Program-made: the position numbers and the translations under genes
Notes under the pieces: model-generated
The model's input: only the letters and a program-made list of their open reading frames with translations
Told to the model about the DNA's origin: nothing
The model's database searches: none
Source of the DNA: an uncultured bacterium
GTDB lineage: Bacteria; CALINM01
Length of the DNA stretch: 36,089 bases
Reading direction: 5' to 3'
NCBI GenBank assembly: GCA_938045315.1
Contig: CALINM010000239.1
Location: 1-36,089 of the forward strand
Shown here: in pieces, positions 1-8,708 of the stretch
Layout: the number at the start of each line of letters is the position of its first letter
Numbering within the stretch: position 1 is the first letter of the stretch

Positions 1-721
1 TAGAATGAATTATGATTTTATTTTTTTTGAAGTGGGTAAAAAGTATTTTCAATCCCTTGATAATGGTGGATCTTATAAGGAAAAAAAAGTTTTAGGACTT
101 ATTTTTTCTGGCAATTACAAAGCTAAAGAATGGTATGGAGGAGAGGAAAAATTTGACTTTTTTATTGTAAAAGGGTTTATAGAAAGCGTATGTGAGAGAA
201 TTTGTAAAAATAGAATTAAAGTTAAAAAGGTTGAAGGTGCTAAATTTAGTTTCTTGCATCCTGTTGAGGCATCTTTGATATTGCTAGAAAATAAAGAAAT
301 AGGTTTTTTTGGTAAATTACATCCCCATGTAGCTGAAAAATGGGATTTTAGAAAGGATGTTTTTGTCGCTGAGATAGATCTGGATTTATTGAAGAAGTTT
401 TTTGAGAAGCGCGAGAACATATACTTTAGCATATCAAGATATCCATGGGTTGATAGAGACATTACAATAATTGTTGATGATAGAATAACATATGATGAAA
501 TTATGACAGTTTTATTAAAATACTCTGGTGATTTGGTGAAAAATATAAAGCTTGTTGATTTATATAAGGGTGATAAGATAGGAACGAATAAGAAAAGTCT
601 TACTTTTAAACTCATTTATCAGCATAAAGAAAGGACTTTAAGTGATGAAGAAGTAAATGAAGAAAATAGCAGGATTGCTAAATTTTTAATAGAGCATTTT
701 AATGCTGAATTTCCAAAATAA
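1..721 (+). CDS. pheT: Phenylalanyl-tRNA synthetase beta subunit, C-terminal part (5'-truncated by window edge)
   Basis: C-terminal anticodon-binding (FDX-ACB) pattern 'SRYPWVDRDITIIVDD...LVDLYKGDKIGTNKKSLTFKLIYQHKERTLSDEEVNE'; followed by an HU/IHF gene as in pheT-ihfA loci. Frame is open to the window edge. Confidence 0.93.
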   Translation, partial: RMNYDFIFFEVGKKYFQSLDNGGSYKEKKVLGLIFSGNYKAKEWYGGEEKFDFFIVKGFIESVCERICKNRIKVKKVEGAKFSFLHPVEASLILLENKEIGFFGKLHPHVAEKWDFRKDVFVAEIDLDLLKKFFEKRENIYFSISRYPWVDRDITIIVDDRITYDEIMTVLLKYSGDLVKNIKLVDLYKGDKIGTNKKSLTFKLIYQHKERTLSDEEVNEENSRIAKFLIEHFNAEFPK

Positions 722-736
722 GTTAGGAGTTTAATC

Positions 737-1015
737 ATGACTAAACAAGATTTGATTCGGATGATGATGGAAGAATTAGGTTATTCAAGGAGAGATTCTA
801 AAACCTTAATTGACAAAGTATTTTCTATAATGATTCAATCATTTTTAAAAAAGGAAAGTGTTAAAATAACCAATTTTGGCAATTTCATTGTTAAGACAAA
901 AGGTAAGAGGATAGGAAGAAATCCGAAAACCAAAGAAGAATATATTATTAAAGATAGGGCTGTTGTAGTATTTAAACCCTCAGTGGGGCTTAGAAAAGAG
1001 TTAAAAATGAAATAA
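737..1015 (+). CDS. ihfA: HU/IHF family DNA-binding protein (IHF-alpha-like)
   Basis: 'VKITNFGNFIVKTKGKRIGRNPKTKEEYIIKDRAVVVFKPS' beta-arm signature; position after pheT. Confidence 0.88.
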   Translation: MTKQDLIRMMMEELGYSRRDSKTLIDKVFSIMIQSFLKKESVKITNFGNFIVKTKGKRIGRNPKTKEEYIIKDRAVVVFKPSVGLRKELKMK

Positions 1016-1017
1016 GT

Positions 1018-1326
1018 ATGGAGCTAAAGAAGAAGTATTATAAGATTGGCGAAGTTTGTAATATGGTAGGGATAAGACCATATATGTTAAGATACTGGGA
1101 AAAAGAGATAAAAGATATAAGGCCTTCAAGATCACTAAATAATCAGAGATTATATCCTCAAGAAGTGGTTAAAAAGATTATACAGGTAAAAAAGCTAACA
1201 GATGAGGGATTTAAGCTTAATGCAATTAAAGAAAGGTTATCTGAAAGAGCAGTAAAAAACGAATACAATTTACTTTTAGACATAAAAAAAGATTTGATTA
1301 AAATTAAAAGTTTGTTAGAATTATAA
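1018..1326 (+). CDS. MerR-family transcriptional regulator
   Basis: 'YYKIGEVCNMVGIRPYMLRYWEKEIKDIRPSRSLNNQRLYPQEVV' winged-helix MerR N-terminus. Confidence 0.88.
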   Translation: MELKKKYYKIGEVCNMVGIRPYMLRYWEKEIKDIRPSRSLNNQRLYPQEVVKKIIQVKKLTDEGFKLNAIKERLSERAVKNEYNLLLDIKKDLIKIKSLLEL

Positions 1327-1332
1327 GCTGTT

Positions 1333-1406
1333 CGGGATGTAGCGCAGCCTGGTAGCGCACACGCTTGGGGTGCGTGTGGTCGTGGGTTCAAATCCCGCCA
1401 TCCCGA
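1333..1406 (+). tRNA. tRNA-Pro (anticodon GGG)
   Basis: Acceptor CGGGATG pairs with CATCCCG; anticodon arm CACGC-TTGGGGT-GCGTG; T arm GTGGG-TTCAAAT-CCCGC. Followed by A(discriminator)-C-TTTTTT; CCA not encoded. Confidence 0.95.
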
Positions 1407-1411
1407 CTTTT

Positions 1412-2392
1412 TTAAATACCTAACATTAATGCCAGTCCAAGGAAATCTCTATCTAATTTTTTCTTACTCATGGCCACTTCTTCTAAGGGTGTAGCAGTAA
1501 TTTGAGATTTTTGTAATCCAACCATTATGTTGTGTTTGTTTTCTATAAGATGTTCTACAGCGGCTCTTCCTAATCTACTGGCAAGAAGTCTATCAAATGC
1601 TGTTGGTGAACCGCCACGCTGGATATGTCCCAAAACACTAACCCTTATTTCATAACCAATTTTATCCTTGAGTTTATTTGCAATTTCATGGGCACTACCT
1701 GCACCTTCAGCAACAATTATAATTGCGTTTGTACCACCTTCTTCAAATCGTTTTTTTAAAGATAGCTCTACTTTTTCAAGATTTAAAGGTGCTTCAGGGA
1801 TTAAAGTATATTCTGCACCTGAGATAATCCCTGCAACTACTGCTAAATATCCGCAATTTCTGCCCATCACTTCTATTATAAAGGCTCTCTCATGGGATGT
1901 AGCAGTATCTTTTATGGCATCTGTTGCCCAAAGTATAGTATTTAAAGCAGTATCAACTCCTATTGCCATGTCAGTAAAAGGAATGTCATTATCAATAGAT
2001 GCTGGTATACCGACACATGGAATGCCTTGTTTTTCTAATGCTATTGCTCCTTTAAGGGATCCTTCTCCGCCTATTATAATCATTCCGTCTATTTCTAAAT
2101 TTCTTAAATTTTTTGCTGCTTTTTTCTGATTTTCCACATCAAGAAATTCAGGGCATCTTGCTGTTTGAAGTATAGTACCACCCTTTTGCATTATTCCACT
2201 AACGGAACGAGCATAAAGAGGATAATGAATATTTTCAAGAATCCCTCTGTATCCTTTTGAAAAGCCAATTACTTCTAATCCATTGTAAATAGCTGTTCTA
2301 ACAGCGGATCTTATTGCTGCGTTCATGCCAGGGCAATCACCTCCCGATGTCATAATACCAATCCTTTTTGGTCTTGTGCTCATTTTCAACAC
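1412..2392 (-). CDS. pfkA: 6-phosphofructokinase
   Basis: 'IGIMTSGGDCPGMNAAIRSAVR', 'IIIGGEGSLKGA', 'PASIDNDIPFTD', 'VEVMGRNCGYLA'-like motifs. Confidence 0.94.
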   Translation of the reverse strand: MLKMSTRPKRIGIMTSGGDCPGMNAAIRSAVRTAIYNGLEVIGFSKGYRGILENIHYPLYARSVSGIMQKGGTILQTARCPEFLDVENQKKAAKNLRNLEIDGMIIIGGEGSLKGAIALEKQGIPCVGIPASIDNDIPFTDMAIGVDTALNTILWATDAIKDTATSHERAFIIEVMGRNCGYLAVVAGIISGAEYTLIPEAPLNLEKVELSLKKRFEEGGTNAIIIVAEGAGSAHEIANKLKDKIGYEIRVSVLGHIQRGGSPTAFDRLLASRLGRAAVEHLIENKHNIMVGLQKSQITATPLEEVAMSKKKLDRDFLGLALMLGI

Positions 2393-2420
2393 CCCTCATT
2401 TTTATATTGTTTTACTTTAG

Positions 2421-2448
2421 AGTATAAAGTACTTTCTGATAAAGTCAA
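2421..2448 (-). promoter_or_regulatory. Putative sigma70 promoter of pfkA
   Basis: Minus strand TTGACT (2448-2443), 16-bp spacer, TATACT (2426-2421), upstream of the pfkA start. Confidence 0.55.
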
Positions 2449-2480
2449 TAAGGATTGTTAATTTATTTATTAAAATTACT

Positions 2481-3622
2481 TTAAAATCTTAACTTTACAA
2501 AGGGTGTTCCAATAATTCCATTGGCCTTTACTACAGCCCTATCAGGTGAAACCTTTAGAACTAATCCAGCAACCACGTCCTGAGAACCTGCAGAATATTC
2601 TATGGTCACCTCTTTTTTATCTTTCTCAAGGAGTTCTTTTTCCGGGTCTATATCTTTATGGGCTATTACACCCCTCCATCCTTTTCTTTTATCAAATTCT
2701 CTGAGGCCCTTCTCAGTGCCTTCTGAGCTGCTAACTGCATCTTTCTGTCTAGAGTAGTATAGACCATTAAACAACCCTTATGGACCATATCCTCTCCATA
2801 TCTGGAGATAAGATATTTTTTTACATATCAAGAAAATAATGATTGACGAATATACCGGATTTTGAGCCTGCAATCTCAACAGGCTGGGATGATACTCTTT
2901 CAAATTCTTCCTTACTTAGAAAACCAGCCTCCTTCATTCTGGAGAGGACATAAAGTTGACGATCCCTTACCCTGACGATATTGTTATAGGGACTGTATAG
3001 ATTTTGGTGCCCTTATAGGTCCTGTCAGGAGGGCTGCTTCATGCGCCTTAAGCTGCCTTGCTGACTTTCCAAAATATATCCTTGATGCCATCTCGATACT
3101 ATAGGCACCATGCCCGAAATAGACCCTGTTAAGTTACTGTTCAAGTATTTCCTCCTTTGTCATATTCTTTTCAAGTCTGATTGCAAGGAGAGCCTCCTTG
3201 ATCTTTATTGAGAGTGTCCTTTCTGGACTCAAAAACATTACCTTGGCGAGCTGCTGAGTGATTGTGCTTCCACCCTGTTTGATCTCTCCATGAAGGATAT
3301 CCTGTATCAAAGCCCTTGTTATGGCTATAAAATCAAGACCGCCATGTCGCCAGAATCTTTCATCCTCTGTTGCTACCACTGCATCTATGACATAACGAGG
3401 TGTATCCTTTTTAGATACATGAATTCCTCTTTCAATCGCAAGCACTCCTATAAGGACATTATCATTGGCAAAGACCTTTGCTCCTTTATAGCTCTTATGA
3501 GCCGTTATCTCTTCTATGCCAGAGTTTCCTTTGGCAATGGCAAGATAGTCTGCTCCTGAAAGACTGAATAAGATAAAAAGGCTGAGGAAGAAAATAAAAA
3601 GAGTCTTTTTCTTTTTTATTTA
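2481..3622 (-). pseudogene. mrcA: Penicillin-binding protein 1A (transglycosylase domain plus linker), frameshifted and C-terminally truncated
   Basis: Minus-strand 'VIDAVVATEDERFWRHGGLDFIAITRALIQDILHGEIKQGGSTITQQLAKVMFLSPERTLSIKIKEALLAIRLEKNMTKEEILEQ*LNRVYFGHGAYSIEMASRIYFGKSARQLKAHEAALLTG', continuing in shifted frames to 'KGLREFDKRKGWRGVI'. No transpeptidase domain follows. Confidence 0.9.
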
Positions 3623-3716
3623 ATAATTATACCTGCTGTAAAGACATGAGTTCAAGACAACTCTATTTTGCCTTGCACCTTGTAGTTGCAGGTTTTTTTG
3701 TGATTTAAGCATAGCA

Positions 3717-3998
3717 TTAAAAAAAGAAGGTCTTTATTAAAAAAGCTACAACTCCCATAAGATTTAATACAACAATGAGATATAGCCAGTCTATTCTCTT
3801 ATTAACATCATCAAAGCGTTTGTTGATACTTTCATTCATGGAATCAAATCGTTTATGGATGAGGCCAAGCTCTGCCTTGATTTCTCTAATCTCACCATGT
3901 ATGAGGTCAAGCTCACGAAATACAAAGGTGAAGGGATCTGCCCTTTATAAATACTCCTCTCTTTTTTCTTCTGTTTTCTTTTCTTCTGTCTGGGGCAT
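3717..3998 (-). pseudogene. Small coiled-coil plus C-terminal transmembrane protein with one in-frame TAA
   Basis: Minus-strand translation MPQTEEKKTEEKREEYL*RADPFTFVFRELDLIHGEIREIKAELGLIHKRFDSMNESINKRFDDVNKRIDWLYLIVVLNLMGVVAFLIKTFFF*. Not in the ORF track because of the internal stop. Confidence 0.65.
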
Positions 3999-4321
3999 AA
4001 CTTATATTACTATGATATTAGTCTTAGTGTCAAGCAAGTCTTGGAACGGGGTAGTGTCAAGATCTCTGTGTAAATTCATCTAAGGGTTTAATCCTCCATT
4101 TATCATTTAAATGACTGATTACTGCATAGACGATTCTCTCTATAAAGGCTGTATTGTTAAAGCAGCTTAACTGTTACTTCGCCACCGCATGAATTAAGAC
4201 AGAGCTTTAATGCCAGATTCTATAACAGAACTGCGGCCTACCCATAATATTGCATTTTCTATTTGCTGGTGTAAGCTTACACAGGAGCCAAAATCTATGT
4301 ATTTTTTTAGCATCCTCTGGT

Positions 4322-5305
4322 ATGACACTGGATATAGAATTTTATCAGGGTAAAAGGCACCTTCCAGCCGTTGTCTTTATTCATGGTCTCGGGATGGATA
4401 AAACCCTCTGGACATCTATCTGCGATGCAAGGATTGCTGGAGGGCTTTTACCATTCAGCCTTCTGCTTAAAGAAAGACCTCAGGAGATTAAACTTTCCAG
4501 ACCACCTCTTATCAAACCAGAACCGGTTACTACCGGTAATTCACCACTATATCTGAGTACTTCCTACCATGACCTGAGGGAAGAGGGTTATAGTGTAATT
4601 GCCCGGTTTCAGAGAAGGCCGGTTGGACCTGTAAGTGTTGCTATTGATGAACTCTATCAGGTCATTGAGTTTATCTCATCCCTTACGGATAGAGGTGTTA
4701 TCCTTATAGGGCATAGCAGAGGTGGATTAGTTGCAAGAAGATATGTGGAAATTCATGGTATAAAGAGGATCTGCGGGATTATAACCATTGCAACTCCTCA
4801 CAGGGGTAGCACCATGGCAGAATGGGTCAGATATCTATCAACCGCCACCGCTGCACTTAATCCTTTGCTGAGGTATCTGCCCGAGGGAAAGGCATCAAGG
4901 ACCTTAAAGAGGATCAATGATTTTTTTAAAAGTGAGGCCATAAAGGAATTACTTCCTGAATCCTCTTTTATAAAATCTCCAAGACCTGTAAAAGGAATAA
5001 AATTTTTCTCTGTAGCAGGAACAGATCCTCACCTTTTCAGTCTTTACAGATGGGATACAGGAAAAGTAAATAACGATTTTATCTTAAGAGCGGAAGAAAT
5101 CTTTTCATTCCCTGAATCTCTGATCCCTCTTATCCCTGAAAGGCATATACCTCCTGAGTGGAGGAGTGGTTCTGGAGATGGGCTCGTCAGTCTTGAAAGT
5201 GCAAGGTTTGAAGACTGTGGCGAATTCAGAGTCAGCCATGCTAAGATTTTAATTGACAGCGAGGTCAGGGCTTATATAAGGAGGGTGGTAAGGGATCTAT
5301 CATGA
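4322..5305 (+). CDS. Alpha/beta hydrolase, lipase-like
   Basis: 'VVFIHGLGMDK' oxyanion loop, 'GVILIGHSRGGLVARRYVE' nucleophile elbow, 'ITIATPHRGSTMAEW', late His in 'RVSHAKILID'. ORF track start is 4250; the ATG at 4322 fits domain homology better. Confidence 0.85.
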   Translation: MTLDIEFYQGKRHLPAVVFIHGLGMDKTLWTSICDARIAGGLLPFSLLLKERPQEIKLSRPPLIKPEPVTTGNSPLYLSTSYHDLREEGYSVIARFQRRPVGPVSVAIDELYQVIEFISSLTDRGVILIGHSRGGLVARRYVEIHGIKRICGIITIATPHRGSTMAEWVRYLSTATAALNPLLRYLPEGKASRTLKRINDFFKSEAIKELLPESSFIKSPRPVKGIKFFSVAGTDPHLFSLYRWDTGKVNNDFILRAEEIFSFPESLIPLIPERHIPPEWRSGSGDGLVSLESARFEDCGEFRVSHAKILIDSEVRAYIRRVVRDLS

Positions 5306-5385
5306 ATCTCTCCTTTGCACTGATAATCACAGGTCTTGCTTTAAATATTGTTTTACTTATTCTCTTAATTAAAGGAAGTAGGTAG
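5302..5385 (+). CDS. 27-aa single-TM micro-ORF overlapping the hydrolase stop (ATGA); possibly truncated
   Basis: MNLSFALIITGLALNIVLLILLIKGSR*. Its stop codon lies in the GTAGCCGC repeat. Confidence 0.4.
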   Translation: MNLSFALIITGLALNIVLLILLIKGSR

Positions 5386-5419
5386 CCGCACGCTTCCAGC
5401 CTGCGAATGGTGGAAATAC
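5382..5419 (+). repeat. GTAGCCGC-type dispersed repeat, copy 1
   Basis: GTAGCCGCACGCTTCCAGCCTGCGAATGGTGGAAATAC; a divergent inverted copy lies at 9133-9173. ACAGGCT-GGA-AGCCTGT hairpin follows at 5433-5449. Confidence 0.6.
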
Positions 5420-5478
5420 ATAAAAGCATTAAACAGGCTGGAAGCCTGTTCTACCAGCTTGCAGCTACCAGCTCTTAA

Positions 5479-5570
5479 TAGAGCAGTAGAGCAGCAGAGC
5501 AACAGTTAAATGATAGTAAGAAAAAAACTTCCTCAATAAAAACTGCTGATCTACTGCTCTGCTGCTCTAT
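5479..5570. repeat. Imperfect long inverted repeat, arms 5479-5501 and 5547-5570
   Basis: ATAGAGCAGTAGAGCAGCAGAGCA versus reverse complement of the right arm, ATAGAGCAGCAGAGCAGTAGATCA. Confidence 0.65.
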
Positions 5571-5598
5571 CTGTCGCACTATCGCACTGTCGCACTAC

Positions 5599-5785
5599 GA
5601 ATTTAGAGGGCATAATACCCTTTCAGAGCCAACAATTTCAGTAGGGGCAACCCTTGCGGTTGCCCTTAAAAGGGTAGGGGTAACACTTGCAATTGCCCTC
5701 AAAAGGGGCGGTGTAACCCTTGCGGTTGCCCTCAAAAGGGCAGGGGCAAGCCCTGCCCCTACTTGCACCATATTTTTGAAGAGCC
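5599..5785 (+). repeat. Dispersed repeat copy A: GTAGGGGC...GCCCCTAC element (5641-5762; three 33-bp units plus a 23-bp end unit) with flanks shared with copy B
   Basis: Units GTAGGGGCAACCCTTGCGGTTGCCCTTAAAAGG / GTAGGGGTAACACTTGCAATTGCCCTCAAAAGG / GGCGGTGTAACCCTTGCGGTTGCCCTCAAAAGG / GCAGGGGCAAGCCCTGCCCCTAC. Confidence 0.93.
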
Positions 5786-6005
5786 GAAATAATTTATTCC
5801 CGTGCACTTCGTAGATGAAGGAATTTTACCCTGTTTAATTTTCTTTAAGTTGCGGTTGTTTCTTTCTCTTTATATAAGACTGGAAAGAGGTTGAACCTTT
5901 TACTAAGACCCCATTTGCTTTTTCCCTTTTAAGACCCTGCTAACCAAACATTATTTGGAGAATTTGTTAACTTGACTTTAAAATTTCTCGGGTATATCAT
6001 AAAGT

Positions 6006-7241
6006 ATGCTTATAAAAAGAGAGATATTTCCTGTTCTTCTTGAGCATCTGAGTAGAAAAGAGATAACCCTTATTGTTGGTCCAAGACAGGCTGGAAAGAC
6101 GACTCTTATGAATCTTCTTCAGGAAGAGCTAATCAAGAAAGGTGCAACGACCTTATTTATGAGCCTTGATTTTGAGAGGGATATGCCATTTTTTCGTTCA
6201 CAGCAGACCCTTATTGAAAGATTAAGTCTGGAATTCGGCTCTCAGAAGGGTTTTGTCTTTATAGATGAGATTCAGAGGAAAAGGGATGCTGGTCTGTTTC
6301 TGAAGGGCATTTATGATATGAATCTTCCCTATAAATTTATTATTTCTGGCTCTGGAAGTCTTGAGCTGAAGGAAAAAATTCACGAATCCCTTATTGGAAG
6401 AAAAAGGCTCTTTGAATTAAATACCCTATCCCTGAAGGAATTTATAAATTTTAAAACAGCCTATAAATATGAAGATAGGCTCAAAGAATTCTTCAGGATA
6501 GATCCTCTGGCAAAGGATCTTCTTATGGAGTATATGAATTTTGGTGGCTATCCAAGGGTTGTACTTGAGAATAGGCTTAATCAGAAAATCGCTGTAATTG
6601 ATGATATCTATAGAAGCTATTTAGAAAAAGATATATCATTTCTTCTGAGATTAGAGAAAATGGATGCATTGAAGGATTTAGTTAAACTTCTTGCAGCCCA
6701 GATAGGGGGCCTGGTCAATCTCACAGAACTGTCCTCAACCACAGGCATAAGCATTCCTACTCTGAAGAATTATCTTTATTACCTTGAAAAGACCTTTATC
6801 ATAAAACGGGTTACACCTTTTTACAGAAATATCAGAAAGGAGATAACAAAGTCACCTGTTTTTTATTTCTATGACATGGGACTAAGAAATTTTGCCATTG
6901 GTCAGTTTGGAAGATTGGATACAATCAATATGGGGTTTCTATTTGAAAACCTTATATTCAATCTCCTTAAAGAGAGGTTTCCAGAGGTAGATATCCATTT
7001 CTGGAGAACCACTGATGGTGCAGAGGTGGATTTTATAATAGAATTCCCTGACAGTATTATCCCTGTTGAGGTAAAGTTTAAAGAACTAAAAGAAACAAGG
7101 ATAAGTCGCTCTCTTAAGAGTTTTATCCTTAAATATTCACCTTCTTAGGCATGGATAATAAACCTTTCACTTAAGGAAAAAGAAAGGATTGAAAAGACCC
7201 TTATAAGATTTTTGCCCTTCTGGGAGTTATTAAAGACCTGA
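6006..7241 (+). pseudogene. AAA_14/DUF4143-type ATPase with a single in-frame TAG near the C-terminus (7146-7148)
   Basis: Walker A 'IVGPRQAGKTTLMN', Walker B-like 'FVFIDEIQ', 'IISGSGSLELKEKIHESLIGRK', 'FWRTTDGAEVDFIIE...PVEVKFKE'. After TAG the frame continues AWIINLSLKEKERIEKTLIRFLPFWELLKT* to 7241. Confidence 0.88.
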
Positions 7242-7348
7242 TAATAGTGTCATTACCTTACCTGATTATCTCCCGTGTTTGAGGTATGTTAATAAATCCA
7301 TATTACTTTTATCTTAATCTGCCCAGTTCCCTGCATGTTTTATAAATA

Positions 7349-7678
7349 TCAATCTCTCTTTAACTCCTTCTTCAGAGCTTCAATGGCATCTGCAGTCTTG
7401 TCTGTGGCATAGAGTTTTGCTGATAGCTCTTCTCCTAATAAATCATAACCCACATTGATATACAGGGCTTGATAGATATATTCACCTACCTTAACCAGAT
7501 TGTTGAGTTTTATTAATCTTTCACATGAATTTTGAGTCTTGATTATTTTTGCAAAAAGGTCACTAATATCCAGTCAAGCATCCAGGAACTTTCTTGACAG
7601 ATAAACATCATTTTTTACCTGTTCTGTTAGGGTCTTAGCCTGGTCAAGTTCTCTTGTATATCTGTCAAGTGATAGAAA
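7349..7678 (-). pseudogene. Remnant of a helical protein gene with one in-frame TGA; 5' end cut off by the IS relic
   Basis: Minus-strand SLDRYTRELDQAKTLTEQVKNDVYLSRKFLDA*LDISDLFAKIIKTQNSCERLIKLNNLVKVGEYIYQALYINVGYDLLGEELSAKLYATDKTADAIEALKKELKRD*; abuts the IS end at 7679. Confidence 0.6.
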
Positions 7679-8105
7679 GAGGGTGTTTCAAAATTAACCT
7701 AAAGACTTTTATAACCTAACCAGGTATAAGGAAAAACAAAAATTTAACTAAGGCAAGTAAGCCAGCCATATTCCACAAGATAAACATGCCCAGCACCATA
7801 AGCTTTGCCATATGCTACCTCTTAAGACCCAAATAACTCCCATATTCACCTTTTACACTACCAAAAACCTGCTCTATACAATATCTACCCTTTAATACCC
7901 TCTCCTTCGTAGTAGGGGCGCGGCATGCTGTGCCCCTACACCTCTGATTAGCCCTCTAACTAACCCCAAACCTAACCTTCAGCTTCACTGTATTCCTTGA
8001 ACAAACTATAAGCTCATATCCCATACTCTCCATCTCCTCAAATACTTTAACCTTATTATAGTCCTGATGTCTTTGCCCAAAGCTAAACAACTCTTTATTA
8101 AGTTA
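7679..8105 (-). mobile_element. Relic (3' part) of a DDE-transposase insertion sequence, same family as 12072-12981
   Basis: Minus strand aligns by eye to 12610-12981 ('KGRYCIEQVFGSVKGEYGSYLGLKR', 'MAKLMVLGMFILWNMAGLL'). Terminal GAGGGTGTTTCAAAATTAACC matches the other copy's IR. Confidence 0.85.
7912..7939. repeat. GTAGGGGC palindromic element, 28-bp solo copy D, inside the IS relic
   Basis: GTAGGGGCGCGGCATGCTGTGCCCCTAC, absent at the equivalent place in the second IS copy. Confidence 0.88.
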
Positions 8106-8256
8106 CATGCGAAGTGAATTAGTGAGTTAGTTAAAGCATTTGCCAATTAATTTGCTCCTCTTTAAGCCTGCTGTTATCTACTGGTGCGGACATTTAGTCT
8201 CAGGATAAGTTATTTGTTACCTCATGCACTCTGTTATCCGCCGATGTAGACTGAAA

Positions 8257-8487
8257 TCATTTTAAAGGTTCCTTGAATTTCTCTATCGTTAAATCAGCAT
8301 CTCTGAGAATTTTTACCAAAGTTTTGGGATGAAGGATTTTTCCTAAATGATAAGGAACTGTTGCCTTCTTGCCTTCTTTGTTCTTATATATCTTGTGGCT
8401 TCTACCTTGTCATGAAAAGAAAAATCCACCCTTTTCCAATACTTTGATTTGATCAGCCGCAGTTACCCTTGGTAGTTTTTCACCCAT
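8257..8487 (-). pseudogene. hicA: HicA-type toxin with in-frame TGA at codon 26
   Basis: MGEKLPRVTAADQIKVLEKGGFFFS*QGRSHKIYKNKEGKKATVPYHLGKILHPKTLVKILRDADLTIEKFKEPLK*; HicA G-SH-K-Y and VP-H motifs. Confidence 0.87.
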
Positions 8488-8708
8488 ACTGCTACGTCCA
8501 TCAAGGTAAGACTTACTGATTCCGCCTGAGGAATTTCTTCACCGCTTTCAATTCTGTCTTCTACATTAAGGCCAATACCATGTTTGATATTTTTCAAAAC
8601 TTCTTCATAAGTATCACCCTGAGCATAGCAGCCCTGAAGTTCAGGGGAAAGGGCAAAATAGCCTTCACTGTCTTTTTCAACAACTACTGAGAACTTATAT
8701 GCACTCAT
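8463..8708 (-). CDS. hicB: HicB-type antitoxin
   Basis: 'FSVVVEKDSEGYFALSPELQGCYAQGDTYEEVLKNIKHGIGLNVED' HicB-fold N-terminus; overlaps hicA start; RBS-like ggaggc upstream. Confidence 0.88.
   Translation of the reverse strand: MSAYKFSVVVEKDSEGYFALSPELQGCYAQGDTYEEVLKNIKHGIGLNVEDRIESGEEIPQAESVSLTLMDVAVWVKNYQG

Noticed and set aside
115-615. 166-aa minus-strand ORF, and similar antisense ORFs across core genes (e.g. 1668-2129, 25945-26442)
   Set aside because: Antisense to well-supported pheT, pfkA and ribBA; no recognisable motifs.
3775-4083. 102-aa plus-strand ORF
   Set aside because: The minus strand has a much more protein-like coiled-coil/TM frame in the same place.
4084-4249. Possible transposase C-terminal remnant on the minus strand (…AFIERIVYAVISHLNDKWRIKPLDEFTQ)
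   Set aside because: A short readable stretch, but I cannot assign the family with confidence.
5641-5762. Regular 33-bp repeats resembling a CRISPR array
   Set aside because: Units are directly adjacent with no unique spacers; the array has inverted ends and no cas genes are in the window.
5595-5807. 70-aa minus-strand ORF with repeated 'LLRATARVTP' peptide
   Set aside because: It is a translation of the 33-bp palindromic repeat; the related copy at 9309 does not keep an equivalent ORF.
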